Positions 1 through 8,524 of a stretch of DNA of 64,000 nt are shown piece by piece. A program made the position numbers and the translations under genes. The notes beneath the pieces are model-generated. The model saw only the letters and a list, made by a program, of their open reading frames with translations, did no database searches and was not told where the DNA came from. Positions within the stretch are counted from its first letter, which is position 1. Each line of letters begins with the position of its first letter. This DNA is from Flavihumibacter soli (GTDB taxonomy: Bacteria > Bacteroidota > Bacteroidia > Sphingobacteriales > Sphingobacteriaceae): assembly GCF_010692725.1 (NCBI RefSeq), contig NZ_JAAFZB010000096.1, positions 744,001 to 808,000 on the forward strand, written 5' to 3'.

Positions 1-96
1 CGTTGATCTACGAATTAAAGGATTGACGATCTCCATAACGATAGTTTTATTTTACTAGTTATCAGATGCAACTGTGGCAGTTTGGATGCTTTTTAT

Positions 97-588
97 TTAA
101 ATTACGATTACATCCTGCCTTTCAATTTCCGCCGTTAAGAAATAGCCTAAAGAAGGCAAATTGACCTTTACAGTATTTCGCTTAACTGAAATAATGATTC
201 CTTGCATTTGCATTAATGGCCCACTAATAATTTTAACACGTTCGTTTACAAACAATTGCGCTTTTTCAAGGCGCACATTCCTGTGCGTATTTAAAAATTC
301 CTTAATCAAATCGATCTCTTCATCCCGGATCACGGCCGGTTTGCCCAGCCAATACACCAGATTTAATATTCCGTCTACCTTTCGTAAGGCAGCCTGCTCT
401 TTTGGGCTAACCCTTACAAATACATACGAGGTAAAAAGTGGTTCCTCAACAGTCTTTTTCCGGTCGCTCCACTGCTTTAAAACCTTATTTAGCGGGCAAT
501 AATTTTCAATTCCCTCCCTGGTTAAAAGCTCAGCCACTTTTTTTTCCCATCGAGGCCTTGTGTAAACAGCGAACCATTTCAATTCCAT
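97..588 (-). CDS. NusG-like transcription antiterminator (UpxY family)
   Basis: A 163-residue NusG paralogue: an NGN domain over roughly residues 1-105, beginning with the typical WFAVYTRPRWEKKVA, then a KOW-like segment around 110-140 (VNERVKIISGPLMQMQGII). In Bacteroidota, UpxY-type proteins are usually the first gene of capsule or exopolysaccharide operons and let RNA polymerase read through the long cluster. Its reading direction points left, so the operon it would control lies outside this window. It is shorter than housekeeping NusG and has the basic, acidic-poor KOW of this subfamily. The family is clear; the link to a polysaccharide locus is inference. Confidence 0.85.
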   Translation of the reverse strand: MELKWFAVYTRPRWEKKVAELLTREGIENYCPLNKVLKQWSDRKKTVEEPLFTSYVFVRVSPKEQAALRKVDGILNLVYWLGKPAVIRDEEIDLIKEFLNTHRNVRLEKAQLFVNERVKIISGPLMQMQGIIISVKRNTVKVNLPSLGYFLTAEIERQDVIVI

Positions 589-1010
589 TGCTATAATTCT
601 TCAATTTTACCCGCATTCGTATACGGCTTCGCCTCTCTCAGTCCCAGGGGCAGAAAAAATAAACTACGGTATCACAAAAAAATAAGTAACAGCTAGTACG
701 AGTATGACCTAATAAGAAAAGTGCAAATTTTTATAAGGAAGAGCAAGTCTGAAAATCCTATTAATAAAATTTAATAACTTCTATTAACTAATTTAAATAA
801 ATTTTCGGTGAGCAGACTTTGAATTTCGCAATTGTGCAAACTGTGGCCCAGTTTACCATATTATATGATAAAGTGTGTAATAAGGTCCAAAAGTATATGG
901 TGAAGGTGGGAATCACGCCTCAGAATGGTATTGAAATAATTACATCAGAACGCGAAATAGAGCCATTATGCTATGGGGACTATCTGAACTTTTAAAACAG
1001 TTTTAATGAC
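589..1010. other. AT-rich intergenic region upstream of the UpxY-type gene
   Basis: About 420 bases between the start of the antiterminator gene and the end of the asparaginase gene. The left part should hold the promoter and leader of the UpxY-type gene. I see no clear TAnnTTTG box there. The right part holds a weak short reading frame on the + strand, listed separately. Confidence 0.4.
819..995 (+). CDS. Possible small hypothetical protein (58 aa)
   Basis: An open frame with no ATG near its beginning. It could start at TTG (819) or GTG (834) and stops at TAA (993-995), just before the convergent asparaginase gene. The translation contains KYMVKVGITPQNGIEIITS and ends GDYLNF, which reads like plausible protein rather than noise. 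I recognise no family, and there is no clear ribosome site or promoter. It may also be chance. Confidence 0.2.
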   Translation: MNFAIVQTVAQFTILYDKVCNKVQKYMVKVGITPQNGIEIITSEREIEPLCYGDYLNF

Positions 1011-2030
1011 TTACTGTTTACTGAGCTCACCTCTTAGGTCGGTCTCGAGCAAATTAACAATCTCTTCTTTAGAGTTGCCACTTCCCAACAGAAACATGAG
1101 CTTGGTAACGGCGGCTTCAAAGCTCATATCATAGCCACTCACAACCCCCATATCCTTTAGTTCTTTACTGGTCTGATATCTGCCAAGCTCGACGGATCCT
1201 ACCTTACATTGAGATATATCGAGGATGATTTTTCCCGCGTTGATAGCTTTCCTAAGAAGCCCGATGAACCAGGGTTTCGTGGAAGTATTTCCTGAACCAA
1301 AAGTTTCCATGATGATCGCTTCGCAATCGGAAGTTAGAACTGCCTCCACTACCTGGCATCCCATTCCGGGATACAGCTTCAATATGGCGATCGCACGGTT
1401 CATATTTGAATGAACTTTTAAAGGTACCTGTCCGGGAGTTCTTATAGCTTTGTGGTTAAATTTAAGATATACGCCAGCCTCGGCGAGTTTGGGATAATTT
1501 GGGGTTCGGAAGGCATCGAAATTGGTAGAGTTATACTTGATTGTCCGGTTACCCCGGAAAAGTTGATAATCAAAATAAATGCAGACCTCCGGAACGATGG
1601 ATTCGCCATTGTGCTTTGCGGCAGCAATCTGTAACGCTGTGATCATGTTCTCTTTGGCATCCGTACGAATCTCGTTGATCGGCAGTTGCGAACCCGTGAG
1701 GACAACGGGTTTTTGCAGATTTTCCAGCATAAAGCTTAAGGCGGAAGCGGTAAACGCCATGGTATCAGACCCATGCAGCACTACGAATCCGTCATACTTA
1801 TCATACTCTTTTTCGATCAATCCGGCAATGCCGATCCATATTTCAGGATCCATGTTTGATGAATCGATCAGCGGGTCGAAGGAATGCACCGTCAGCTTAT
1901 AGTCGAGCCGCTTTAACTCAGGCACATTGTCAGTGATCTGCTCGAAATTGAACGGCATCAAAGTTCCTGTTTCAGGATCTGTGATCATGCCTATGGTTCC
2001 GCCGGTATAAATTATAAGAATATTGGTCAT
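1011..2030 (-). CDS. ansA: Type I (cytoplasmic) L-asparaginase
   Basis: Hydrolyses asparagine to aspartate and ammonia. The protein is 339 residues, normal for the bacterial type I enzyme. The first catalytic block YTGGTIG lies at about residues 8-14 and carries the nucleophilic Thr. The second block HGSDTMAFTASAL starts at residue 86 and supplies the Thr-Lys-Asp-type partner residues, followed by VVLTGSQ. There is no signal peptide, so it is a cytoplasmic enzyme. It lies 54 bases downstream of the tatD-like gene on the same strand and may be co-transcribed with it. A second, unrelated asparaginase-type enzyme is found at 37080-38126. Confidence 0.93.
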   Translation of the reverse strand: MTNILIIYTGGTIGMITDPETGTLMPFNFEQITDNVPELKRLDYKLTVHSFDPLIDSSNMDPEIWIGIAGLIEKEYDKYDGFVVLHGSDTMAFTASALSFMLENLQKPVVLTGSQLPINEIRTDAKENMITALQIAAAKHNGESIVPEVCIYFDYQLFRGNRTIKYNSTNFDAFRTPNYPKLAEAGVYLKFNHKAIRTPGQVPLKVHSNMNRAIAILKLYPGMGCQVVEAVLTSDCEAIIMETFGSGNTSTKPWFIGLLRKAINAGKIILDISQCKVGSVELGRYQTSKELKDMGVVSGYDMSFEAAVTKLMFLLGSGNSKEEIVNLLETDLRGELSKQ

Positions 2031-2084
2031 CTGAATATTAGAACTTGTTTTTAATAGGCTTTTTTACAAAAGATGGAAGCAGGT

Positions 2085-2873
2085 CTAGATACCAAATACA
2101 CGTTTGGAATTTTCAGTCGTTATGCGGGCCACTTCTTCAACGGACACCTGCTTCAAATCCGCAACTTTCTGAGCCACATGAATAAGATAACTACTTTCGT
2201 TCGGTTTTCCGCGAAACGGAACCGGTGTTAAATAAGGGGAATCAGTCTCAAGTACGATGTCCTTTAAATCCTGACCGGCTACAACTTTATCCAGACCGGA
2301 ATTCTTATAGGTAACCACACCGCCTATGCCGAGCAAAAAACCCAGGTCTATCACCTCTTGCGCCTGTTCTGCATTACCTGTGAAACAATGAAAAATGCCA
2401 CGCAACTTTTCGTCCTTCTGTTCCTTAAGAACATCGAACACCTCGTCAAAAGCATCCCTGCAATGAATCACGATTGGCAGACCCATTTCCTTCGCCCAAT
2501 TTATTTGTGTAATAAATGCTTCCCGCTGTATATCCAGTGTTGTCTTATCCCAGTAAAGATCAATTCCAATTTCACCAACAGCATAAAACCTGGTGTCTCC
2601 CATGACTTTGCGAAGTGTATCCAGTTCTTCCCTGTAATTTAAAACCTCGCCATCAGATGTTTTTTTCACATCGCAGGGGTGAAGCCCAATCATCGGAAAG
2701 ATGTTGCCAGGGAAATCATTACATAATCCTAGTACCAAGGGCACGGTAGCGCTGTTGACATTTGGCAAAAAAAGTCTCTCTACCTTATTCTCAAAACAAC
2801 GTTGGATTAAGTCGTGCCGCTTCGCCGCATCAGTTTCGTAATATAGGTGGGTATGAGTATCCGTTAGCAACAT
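2085..2873 (-). CDS. TatD family metal-dependent DNase/hydrolase
   Basis: A 262-residue TIM-barrel amidohydrolase-fold protein of the TatD/YcfH group, which are divalent-metal 3'-5' nucleases acting on DNA or RNA ends. All metal-ligand motifs are present in order: DTHTH at residues 5-9, EIGID at 101-105, the VIHCRDAF and FHCFTG histidines, and ETDSPYLTP near residue 207. Length and motif spacing are standard. It shares orientation with ansA. Exact in vivo substrate cannot be told from sequence. Confidence 0.93.
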   Translation of the reverse strand: MLLTDTHTHLYYETDAAKRHDLIQRCFENKVERLFLPNVNSATVPLVLGLCNDFPGNIFPMIGLHPCDVKKTSDGEVLNYREELDTLRKVMGDTRFYAVGEIGIDLYWDKTTLDIQREAFITQINWAKEMGLPIVIHCRDAFDEVFDVLKEQKDEKLRGIFHCFTGNAEQAQEVIDLGFLLGIGGVVTYKNSGLDKVVAGQDLKDIVLETDSPYLTPVPFRGKPNESSYLIHVAQKVADLKQVSVEEVARITTENSKRVFGI

Positions 2874-3252
2874 GGGCTAAAACTACAAAACATCCACGAC
2901 TAAGGAAATCCATAACCCCTTATTAGACTATAGACTTTCAAAACAAACGTATTCTTCTACCAATTCCTCAGAGCGATACTGCTGTGCTCCGGGCAATTCA
3001 GGCATAGGTCAGATAGTAGTCATGTTAAGGTTATTCCACCAAATTAGCGGAATAACCACTAGATGGTCTGAACAAGTCCTTAAGAAAGTCTAGTCCAATC
3101 AGCTTAATGCCTCATCGCTATGCCGCGCCCTAAGGTGAACGATCCGGAATTTCATATTTTCCCTCACTGCATTTTTAGGGCGTAAATGACTCCAATATCG
3201 AGACACGGGCTGGAAAATAATGATTTTCTAAGATCAGCATCATATCAGCCGA
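2874..3252. other. Intergenic region carrying a palindromic element
   Basis: About 380 bases between tatD and the FKBP-gene terminator. It has no convincing gene: a short + strand frame at 3186-3404 runs through the terminator and into the antisense of the FKBP gene. The notable content is the palindromic element at 3021-3057. Confidence 0.5.
3021..3057. repeat. Dispersed palindromic element, copy 1
   Basis: Stem GGTTATTCC (3029-3037) pairs with GGAATAACC (3049-3057) around an 11-base loop. The outer left arm CATGTTAAGG (3021-3030) is identical to that of the longer copy at 23899-23943, but the outer right arm is eroded here. Both copies are preceded by a related TAGG-CAG-TAG stretch and followed by an AACAAG motif. 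The two intergenic copies suggest a small dispersed (REP-like) element. Confidence 0.6.
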
Positions 3253-3297
3253 AATTAAAAAAGCCTCTCAGAAACTATCTGAAAGGCTTTTTTAATT
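3253..3297 (-). terminator. Terminator of the FKBP lipoprotein gene
   Basis: A 19-base arm (3253-3271) pairs with 3279-3297 with one mismatch around a 7-base loop. On the minus strand the stem ends in a T-run, and it lies 14 bases after the stop codon of the FKBP gene. Confidence 0.85.
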
Positions 3298-3310
3298 ATG
3301 CTCTTATATA

Positions 3311-4261
3311 TTATCTCGGAGCCACCGGTGACGGAGCTGGCACAGCACCTGCCTTCGCTGGAATGATTTTTACGATCTCTATCTCGAATACCAGGGGAGT
3401 ATAAGGTGCAATACCCTGGTCGCCCTGCTCTCCGTAAGCCAGTTTCGATGGCAGGATAAGCTTTGCCTTGGTTCCCGCAGGGAACAGCATTAGGCCTTCT
3501 TCAAAGCCCGGGATTGACCCGTTCATACCTACAGGCATTTTCAATGGCTCGTACGGACGTTGTGCGTTGAACGCGCCTTCCTTTTTAGCAACTTCCAGGA
3601 CACTGGTATCAAAAACCTTCCCGGTCAGAAAACGGCCGGTATAGTTTACCAGAACGGTATCGCCTGCTGCAGCTTTAGCTCCACTACCCTGCTGGGTAAC
3701 AATGTAGTTTAAGCCTGAAGTAGTTACTGTTGGTTTCTTGTCTTCTTTAGAAATATAAGAATTGAATTTCGAAGTTTCGCCGTTCTTAGCCTTATCCATT
3801 TCTGTTTTAAGGTAAGCATCTATCTTGCCGCGGAATAAACTGTCAGTAAGCTTTCCCTTAGGAATAACTTTGTCCACTTTAATGGTATATACAAGGTACT
3901 TAGATGTAGTGTCAGCCGGTTTCGGACGACCCATTTTAGTTACCATCGAATCAATATTGATCTTGAAAGTCGCGCTGTCACCTTCGCTCAACATAGCAAG
4001 GGCGGCAAAAAGATCTCCTTTAAACAGGGAAGGTTCCTTTACTAATAAAGAAGGACGATCATAGTCATAAGAACTATATAATACTGAATCACCTTCCGTT
4101 TTTTCGGTTGCATTAAAAGCCACAAAATCCCCGTCCTTAATGGTCTCTCCACTTTTATCCTCGTGGATTTTGTACATCATGTCACCTTCACCTTTTTCAT
4201 ACTGCTTACAGCTGGATAGTCCCAATACTGCAACCCCTAAAATGATTGCTATTTTTTTCAT
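3311..4261 (-). CDS. FKBP-type peptidyl-prolyl isomerase lipoprotein
   Basis: A 316-residue exported lipoprotein. The signal peptide ends in the lipobox LSSC with Cys18 as the lipidated residue. The C-terminal domain (about residues 195-305) is a full FKBP domain: VNYTGRF...VFDTS, GSIPGFEEGLMLFPAGTKAKL, LAYGEQG and PLVFEIEIVKI. The stretch at about 40-135 (LFAALAMLSEGDSATFKI, then YLVYTIKVDKV) looks like a second, degraded FKBP fold. It probably folds proteins in the periplasm or outer membrane, as FKBP lipoproteins tied to gliding or secretion do in this phylum. It has its own terminator. Confidence 0.9.
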   Translation of the reverse strand: MKKIAIILGVAVLGLSSCKQYEKGEGDMMYKIHEDKSGETIKDGDFVAFNATEKTEGDSVLYSSYDYDRPSLLVKEPSLFKGDLFAALAMLSEGDSATFKINIDSMVTKMGRPKPADTTSKYLVYTIKVDKVIPKGKLTDSLFRGKIDAYLKTEMDKAKNGETSKFNSYISKEDKKPTVTTSGLNYIVTQQGSGAKAAAGDTVLVNYTGRFLTGKVFDTSVLEVAKKEGAFNAQRPYEPLKMPVGMNGSIPGFEEGLMLFPAGTKAKLILPSKLAYGEQGDQGIAPYTPLVFEIEIVKIIPAKAGAVPAPSPVAPR

Positions 4262-4340
4262 GTTTTTTTTTACTTGTTTGGCGCTTTTGGTTTAATTCCG
4301 TTCCAATATATGGTTTCGCCGGTTTATTTTTAAAATTTAA

Positions 4341-5351
4341 TTACTGAACTAATAATGTCTTGTACTCGGGCAACACTGACTTCAATTTAACGATTGTATC
4401 CGCCAGGTTTTCATCAGAAAAACCACCGGCAGCATTTCGGTGCCCCCCACCGTTAAAAAACTTTTTACATATCTCGTTAGCAGGAAACTCACCCGTTGAC
4501 CTCAGCGACAGTTTAACCCTATCCTTACGTTCTACGATAAGCGCAGCTAATTTGATTCCGTTAATTGAAAGAGCATAATTAACGACTCCTTCCGTGTCTC
4601 CGGTGGTGATCTGGAATTTTTCGAGATCTTCTTTACTTACCGTGATCATTGCGAAGTTGAATTCGGCGAAAACCTCCAGTTTGTTCAAAAGGCAGTGGCC
4701 AAGAAACCGCAGCCGGCTTTCAGAGAAGTTATCATACACCATCTGGTGGATCTTGGAGTTCTCAGCACCACATGCTATCAGGTCCGCCACAATATGATGA
4801 ACCTCTGCAGTGGTATTTGGGAAGCGAAAAGAACCTGAATCGGTCATTATCCCTGTATAGAGGCAAGTAGCTACGTCCTTATTTATAAGTTCTTTGTCGT
4901 TCATCAGATTGACAATGAAATCATAAATGAGTTGTGCGGTTGCACAGGCGTTTATTGACCAGTGACGGAAATCATCAAAGCCTTCCGGCTCCAGGTGATG
5001 ATCGATCATCACTTTCACTGCGGATGACTCCCTCACGAAATTTCCAAGTTCATTTATCCGCGAAAGCGCGTTGAAATCAAGGCAAAAAATAATATCAGCG
5101 GCATGAACCAGTTTTTCCGACTCCGATGGCTTCTCAGTATAAATGATTACTTCCGGATTGTTTGGGAGCCATTGAAGGAATGTCGGGTAGTCCGTAGGTG
5201 TTATCACCCTTACCTGATGACCCTTCTGGATTAGATAATTATATAACCCCAGGGAAGATCCCATTGCATCACCATCTGGTTTATGGTGTGTAGTGATCAC
5301 TATTTGACGTGGTTCGTTTAATAGTTCTTGTAACCGGGTTAATTCTAACAT
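4341..5351 (-). CDS. DHH/DHHA1 phosphoesterase, NrnA-like oligoribonuclease/pAp phosphatase
   Basis: The 336-residue protein has the DHH domain with [14 protein letters not shown] at 22-35, the DFN motif near 92, the DHH triad at 117-119 and [10 protein letters not shown], then a DHHA1 domain ending in the substrate loop [10 protein letters not shown] near residue 305. NrnA enzymes degrade nano-RNA and dephosphorylate 3'-phosphoadenosine 5'-phosphate; bacteria in this phylum lack Orn. A promoter match lies at 5370-5398, and the gene diverges from ndk. The precise balance of the two activities is not visible from sequence. Confidence 0.9.
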   Translation of the reverse strand: MLELTRLQELLNEPRQIVITTHHKPDGDAMGSSLGLYNYLIQKGHQVRVITPTDYPTFLQWLPNNPEVIIYTEKPSESEKLVHAADIIFCLDFNALSRINELGNFVRESSAVKVMIDHHLEPEGFDDFRHWSINACATAQLIYDFIVNLMNDKELINKDVATCLYTGIMTDSGSFRFPNTTAEVHHIVADLIACGAENSKIHQMVYDNFSESRLRFLGHCLLNKLEVFAEFNFAMITVSKEDLEKFQITTGDTEGVVNYALSINGIKLAALIVERKDRVKLSLRSTGEFPANEICKKFFNGGGHRNAAGGFSDENLADTIVKLKSVLPEYKTLLVQ

Positions 5352-5369
5352 CTAATTTGAAAAGAAATG

Positions 5370-5398
5370 CAAAGCTATTAAAATTACTGAATGGACAA
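5370..5398 (-). promoter_or_regulatory. Promoter of the NrnA-like gene
   Basis: On the minus strand a TTG (5396-5398), an 18-base spacer and TAGCTTTG (5377-5370) match the Bacteroidota sigma-ABfr consensus TTG-N19-TAnnTTTG. The start codon is about 18 bases further. Confidence 0.65.
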
Positions 5399-5441
5399 GC
5401 GCTGATTTTTACAAATGCTTTCGCATATGGTTTATTAACAG

Positions 5442-5449
5442 TAGTTTTG
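5442..5449 (+). promoter_or_regulatory. -7 box of ndk promoter
   Basis: TAGTTTTG matches TAnnTTTG, 24 bases before the chosen ndk start. The -33 position reads TTC. This supports the short start at 5474, because transcription would begin inside any longer reading frame. Confidence 0.55.
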
Positions 5450-5473
5450 CAGCGATTTTTGAAAAGACAAACA

Positions 5474-5893
5474 ATGGCAACAAACAGAACATTTACCATG
5501 ATTAAGCCCGATGCTGTAGCCAATGGCCACACCGGTGCAATTTTAGATGATATTATTAAAGGAGGTTTCAAAATAGTAGCCTTAAAATACACTAGCCTGA
5601 GCTCTGCCAAAGCAGGTGAATTTTATGCTGTGCATGCTGAACGTCCTTTCTACAATGACCTTGTAGGATTTATGTCCTCAGGACCAATAGTTGCAGCGAT
5701 CCTGGAAAAAGACAATGCTATTGAAGACTTCCGTACACTGATAGGTGCTACAGACCCTTCTAAAGCTGACGCTGGAACAATCCGCAATAAGTATGCAAAA
5801 TCAATCGACGCTAATGCGATCCACGGGTCTGACTCGGATGAGAATGCGCAGATCGAAGGTAACTTCTTCTTTTCTGCATTTGAGCGTTTTTAA
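5474..5893 (+). CDS. ndk: Nucleoside diphosphate kinase
   Basis: Transfers the gamma phosphate from ATP to other nucleoside diphosphates. The 139-residue protein has the usual length. It has the N-terminal [10 protein letters not shown], the helix with [18 protein letters not shown], and the phospho-histidine segment [15 protein letters not shown] with the catalytic His. The frame is open upstream to 5309, but ATG 5474 begins [12 protein letters not shown], the family's normal N-terminus, and the promoter at 5442 falls inside the longer version. A strong terminator follows. Confidence 0.97.
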   Translation: MATNRTFTMIKPDAVANGHTGAILDDIIKGGFKIVALKYTSLSSAKAGEFYAVHAERPFYNDLVGFMSSGPIVAAILEKDNAIEDFRTLIGATDPSKADAGTIRNKYAKSIDANAIHGSDSDENAQIEGNFFFSAFERF

Positions 5894-5908
5894 GTAAACT
5901 TCTATAAA

Positions 5909-5955
5909 TCAAAAGGGGCCTGTTTTCAACGAAATGAGCCCCTTTTGATTTTTTT
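5909..5955 (+). terminator. ndk terminator
   Basis: Perfect 11-base stem (TCAAAAGGGGC at 5909-5919 with 5938-5948) followed by seven T residues, 15 bases after the ndk stop. Confidence 0.92.
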
Positions 5956-5992
5956 GCCGGATATTCGCCGGCTGCCCAATAATTAAATTAGA

Positions 5993-6184
5993 ATGAAGAT
6001 CCTTCAGCAACGTTATATCATTTTCTTTTTAGTAATGCTGATCCTTCCGGCTGGCATTTCCTACCTGGCAGGTTTTGATACGAACGTCAATTACCTGTTT
6101 TTCCTGAAAGCCTTATCGATCGCTTTCTTTATCACGGTCCTGTATTACCTGCTGGTGAAGAATTACAATGAGCGCTCCCGCTAG
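5993..6184 (+). CDS. Small two-helix membrane protein
   Basis: A 63-residue protein, almost entirely two hydrophobic helices (about residues 8-26 and 34-55) joined by a short loop (GFDTNVNY), with a basic C-terminus NYNERSR. No family is recognised. It begins with ATG 37 bases after the ndk terminator, and its stop codon sits base-to-base against the stop of the convergent DUF721 gene. Composition and position favour a real gene of unknown function. Confidence 0.6.
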   Translation: MKILQQRYIIFFLVMLILPAGISYLAGFDTNVNYLFFLKALSIAFFITVLYYLLVKNYNERSR

Positions 6185-6475
6185 TTAGAGGAGGACGATC
6201 TCGTCTATCACGGAGCCTCCTGCTCTTTCATTCATTTTATCGATGATGTTTGATCGCATCATTACAAGCTCATTTTTAATGACTGCGGATTCAATCCTGA
6301 TAAAAAGTTTGCGGTCGCGTATAAAGATATCTTTCGTACGATTGGCCACCGCCTTCCCCATCATCTCCGGCCAGGCAACTACGAGCGAGGTTTCATCAAA
6401 TTTCCGCTTAAGCTTATAAACCTTTAACATCTGCTCGATTGCGTCTTTTAATGATTTATCGTTTGTGCGGCCCAT
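6185..6475 (-). CDS. DUF721 protein (DciA-like)
   Basis: A 96-residue protein of the DUF721 family. It has the typical LKDAIEQMLKVYKLKRKFDE helix, VVAWPEMMGKAVANRT and DRKLFIRIESAVIKNELVM. DciA proteins of this family load the replicative helicase DnaB in bacteria without DnaC. The gene sits 63 bases downstream of recF on the same strand, a common pairing in Bacteroidota, which suggests a shared operon in replication and repair. Function as helicase loader is inferred from the family. Confidence 0.85.
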   Translation of the reverse strand: MGRTNDKSLKDAIEQMLKVYKLKRKFDETSLVVAWPEMMGKAVANRTKDIFIRDRKLFIRIESAVIKNELVMMRSNIIDKMNERAGGSVIDEIVLL

Positions 6476-6538
6476 GTAAATTTGAATAAGAAATTGAGTA
6501 AAGTGAAAGGCTAATGAATAACAACAGAACGGGCCGGT

Positions 6539-7654
6539 TTACCGGTGAACCGTTTCTGACCCTACCTCGCCTTTGTGAATATCAAAAATACTCACGGGAA
6601 AGTCTATTTCACTAAATATTTTTTCAATACGGCTTCGGCTGGTATCAGTTATGAAGATCTGACCGAAATCCTCATCAGATACCATCTTCATGAGCTTGCG
6701 CGTTCGGTTTTCGTCGAGCTTATCAAAAATATCATCCAGTAAAAGTAAAGGTTTAAAACCCTTGCGTTGCTGAAGAAAAGTATATTGAGAAAGCTTTAGC
6801 GCTATAAGAAACGATTTTTGCTGCCCCTGCGATCCGAACTTCTTCAAAGGCATTTCGCCCAGGCTAAATACCAGGTCATCTTTATGTATCCCGACCGTTG
6901 TGCGTTCCATGACACGATCCCGCTCGAGGTTCTGCTTGAGAGCCTCAGAGAAGTCAGCTCTCAGCAACGGTGAGTCATAAAGCAGCCCAACGCTTTCAGC
7001 ACCATCACTTATATAATGGTAATGCTTATTGAATATTTCAGTAAAGACATTCATAAATGCCCGGCGCTTTTCGAATATCCTGTTTCCTGATAAAATAAGC
7101 TGCTCGTCAAAAATTTCAAGCAATGCCGGATCATACTTACCTGAAACCGCTATTTGCCGTAACAGGGCATTTCGATTTTGGAGATTACGATTATAGGTAA
7201 TCAGTTCATCCAGATACTGGTGATCTGTTTGCGAGATGACATTATCAATAAACCGGCGCCTTTCTTCGCTGCCTTCAATAATAATACTGATGTCATTCGG
7301 CGAGATCATTACAAGCGGAAATAAGCCGATATGATCGGCAAGCCGCAGGTATTCCTTTTTATTTCGTTTGAACTGCTTCTTCTGGCCACGCTTAAGACCG
7401 CAGGAGACTACATCTTCTTGTCCGTCCTTATTAAACACTCCCTGCAACATAAAAAAATCGTGGTTGTGTTTAATTTGCTGACCATCGATCGGGTTAAAGT
7501 AGCTTTTGCAAAGCGAGAGATAGTGAATGGCATCCAGTAAATTTGTTTTGCCCGCGCCATTATTTCCTGTAAAGGCATTCACCGCAGCCGAAAAATTCAG
7601 TTCTGCTTCAGAATAGTTTTTAAAATTAATGAGGGATAATTTTCGAAGCCACAT
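6539..7654 (-). CDS. recF: DNA replication/repair protein RecF
   Basis: An SMC-like ATPase that binds DNA at gaps and helps RecOR load RecA. The 371-residue protein has Walker A GNNGAGKT at 30-37, the ABC-type signature region GSQGQQKSFLIALKLSQ, and Walker B PLLLLDDIFDKLDENR. Length is normal. It is separated from the usual dnaA-dnaN context and is followed by the DUF721 gene. A minus-strand TAAATTTG box lies 10 bases upstream of its start. Confidence 0.96.
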   Translation of the reverse strand: MWLRKLSLINFKNYSEAELNFSAAVNAFTGNNGAGKTNLLDAIHYLSLCKSYFNPIDGQQIKHNHDFFMLQGVFNKDGQEDVVSCGLKRGQKKQFKRNKKEYLRLADHIGLFPLVMISPNDISIIIEGSEERRRFIDNVISQTDHQYLDELITYNRNLQNRNALLRQIAVSGKYDPALLEIFDEQLILSGNRIFEKRRAFMNVFTEIFNKHYHYISDGAESVGLLYDSPLLRADFSEALKQNLERDRVMERTTVGIHKDDLVFSLGEMPLKKFGSQGQQKSFLIALKLSQYTFLQQRKGFKPLLLLDDIFDKLDENRTRKLMKMVSDEDFGQIFITDTSRSRIEKIFSEIDFPVSIFDIHKGEVGSETVHR

Positions 7655-7664
7655 GACAGGGCTG

Positions 7665-7672
7665 CAAATTTA
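7665..7672 (-). promoter_or_regulatory. -7 box of recF promoter
   Basis: Minus-strand TAAATTTG matches TAnnTTTG. It ends only 10 bases before the recF ATG, implying a leader of a few bases. No TTG is found at the -33 position. Confidence 0.45.
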
Positions 7673-7731
7673 GTGTTTTTAAGCCGCTTAGGGTCTGATG
7701 AAAAGAAAAATCTGCAGAAACCATTTAAGGG

Positions 7732-7761
7732 TTGATACTTAGCACTAAAAATGTATTTTTG
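7732..7761 (+). promoter_or_regulatory. Promoter of the TPR protein gene
   Basis: TTG (7732-7734), 19-base spacer, then TATTTTTG (7754-7761). This is an exact match to TTG-N19-TAnnTTTG. The ATG follows 23 bases later. Confidence 0.8.
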
Positions 7762-7784
7762 CAATCTTCAATTTTTCTATACAA

Positions 7785-8465
7785 ATGTCAAAACAACACA
7801 AAGATAATCTGCAGGAACCTCAGAACCCGCTTGCTAACTCAGGTAAGTTTATGCAGGAAAATGCCAAAAGCCTCGCCGTAATTGGCGGAGCTATCCTGGC
7901 CCTTATTCTATTATATTTCGGTTACCAGAAATTTTATCTCGCGCCAAGAGCTGAGAAAGCAGCTAACGAAATGTTCAAAGCGGAGCAATATGCTGCCAGC
8001 GACTCATTAAGTGATAAAGCTATTAAAGGCGACGGCTCGTATCCGGGCTTTGAAGCCATCGCTGACGAATATTCGAACACGAAATCGGCAAATATAGCGA
8101 ATGCTTACCTTGGCGGACTTTATCTTAAAAAAGGCGAATTTCAAAAAGCTGTAGAGGCTCTGGGTAACTATAGCAATACCGGCAGTCCGGTAATTGACCC
8201 TCTGGTTTTAGGAATGCTGGGCGATGCTTACAGCGAATTAAAAGACTATAGTAAGGCCGTTACATATTACAAAAAAGCAGCAGACAAAAGCAAGAATAGC
8301 TTTACCTCTCCTTTGTTCCTGAAAAAACTGGGTCTTGTTTATGAAGAACTAAAAGATTACAAATCTGCAGCTGAAGCTTACGGAAAGATCAAAAGCGAGT
8401 ATCCGGACAGTTATGAAGCATCAGTAGTCGATAGTTATATCGCACGGGCTGAGGCAAATCAGTAA
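7785..8465 (+). CDS. Membrane-anchored tetratricopeptide repeat protein
   Basis: The 226-residue protein has a short cytoplasmic N-terminus, one membrane helix at about 31-50 (LAVIGGAILALILLYFGYQ) and then TPR repeats (for example ANAYLGGLYLKKGEFQKAVE, LGDAYSELKDYSKAVTYYKK and LGLVYEELKDYKSAAEAYGK). The architecture resembles the YfgM type of ancillary TPR proteins. A similar gene commonly precedes ribH in this group. It has a consensus promoter and its own terminator, so it is probably a single-gene unit. Its binding partner is unknown. Confidence 0.88.
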   Translation: MSKQHKDNLQEPQNPLANSGKFMQENAKSLAVIGGAILALILLYFGYQKFYLAPRAEKAANEMFKAEQYAASDSLSDKAIKGDGSYPGFEAIADEYSNTKSANIANAYLGGLYLKKGEFQKAVEALGNYSNTGSPVIDPLVLGMLGDAYSELKDYSKAVTYYKKAADKSKNSFTSPLFLKKLGLVYEELKDYKSAAEAYGKIKSEYPDSYEASVVDSYIARAEANQ

Positions 8466-8483
8466 AAATCATATAAATTTTAG

Positions 8484-8519
8484 ATGGCTGCCGCTGAATC
8501 GGCAGCCATTTCTTATTTT
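8484..8519 (+). terminator. Terminator after the TPR gene
   Basis: Stem ATGGCTGCCG (8484-8493) with CGGCAGCCAT (8500-8509), six-base loop, then a T-rich tail. It lies just before the ribH start. Confidence 0.8.
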
Positions 8520-8524
8520 AAGGC

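Noticed and set aside
3186-3404. Open frame upstream and across the FKBP terminator (+ strand)
   Set aside because: It runs through a T-tailed hairpin and into the antisense of a well-supported gene; no family signal.
6539-7654. recF as evidence of a replication origin here
   Set aside because: dnaA and dnaN are absent, and recF in this group is commonly linked with the DUF721 gene rather than the origin.
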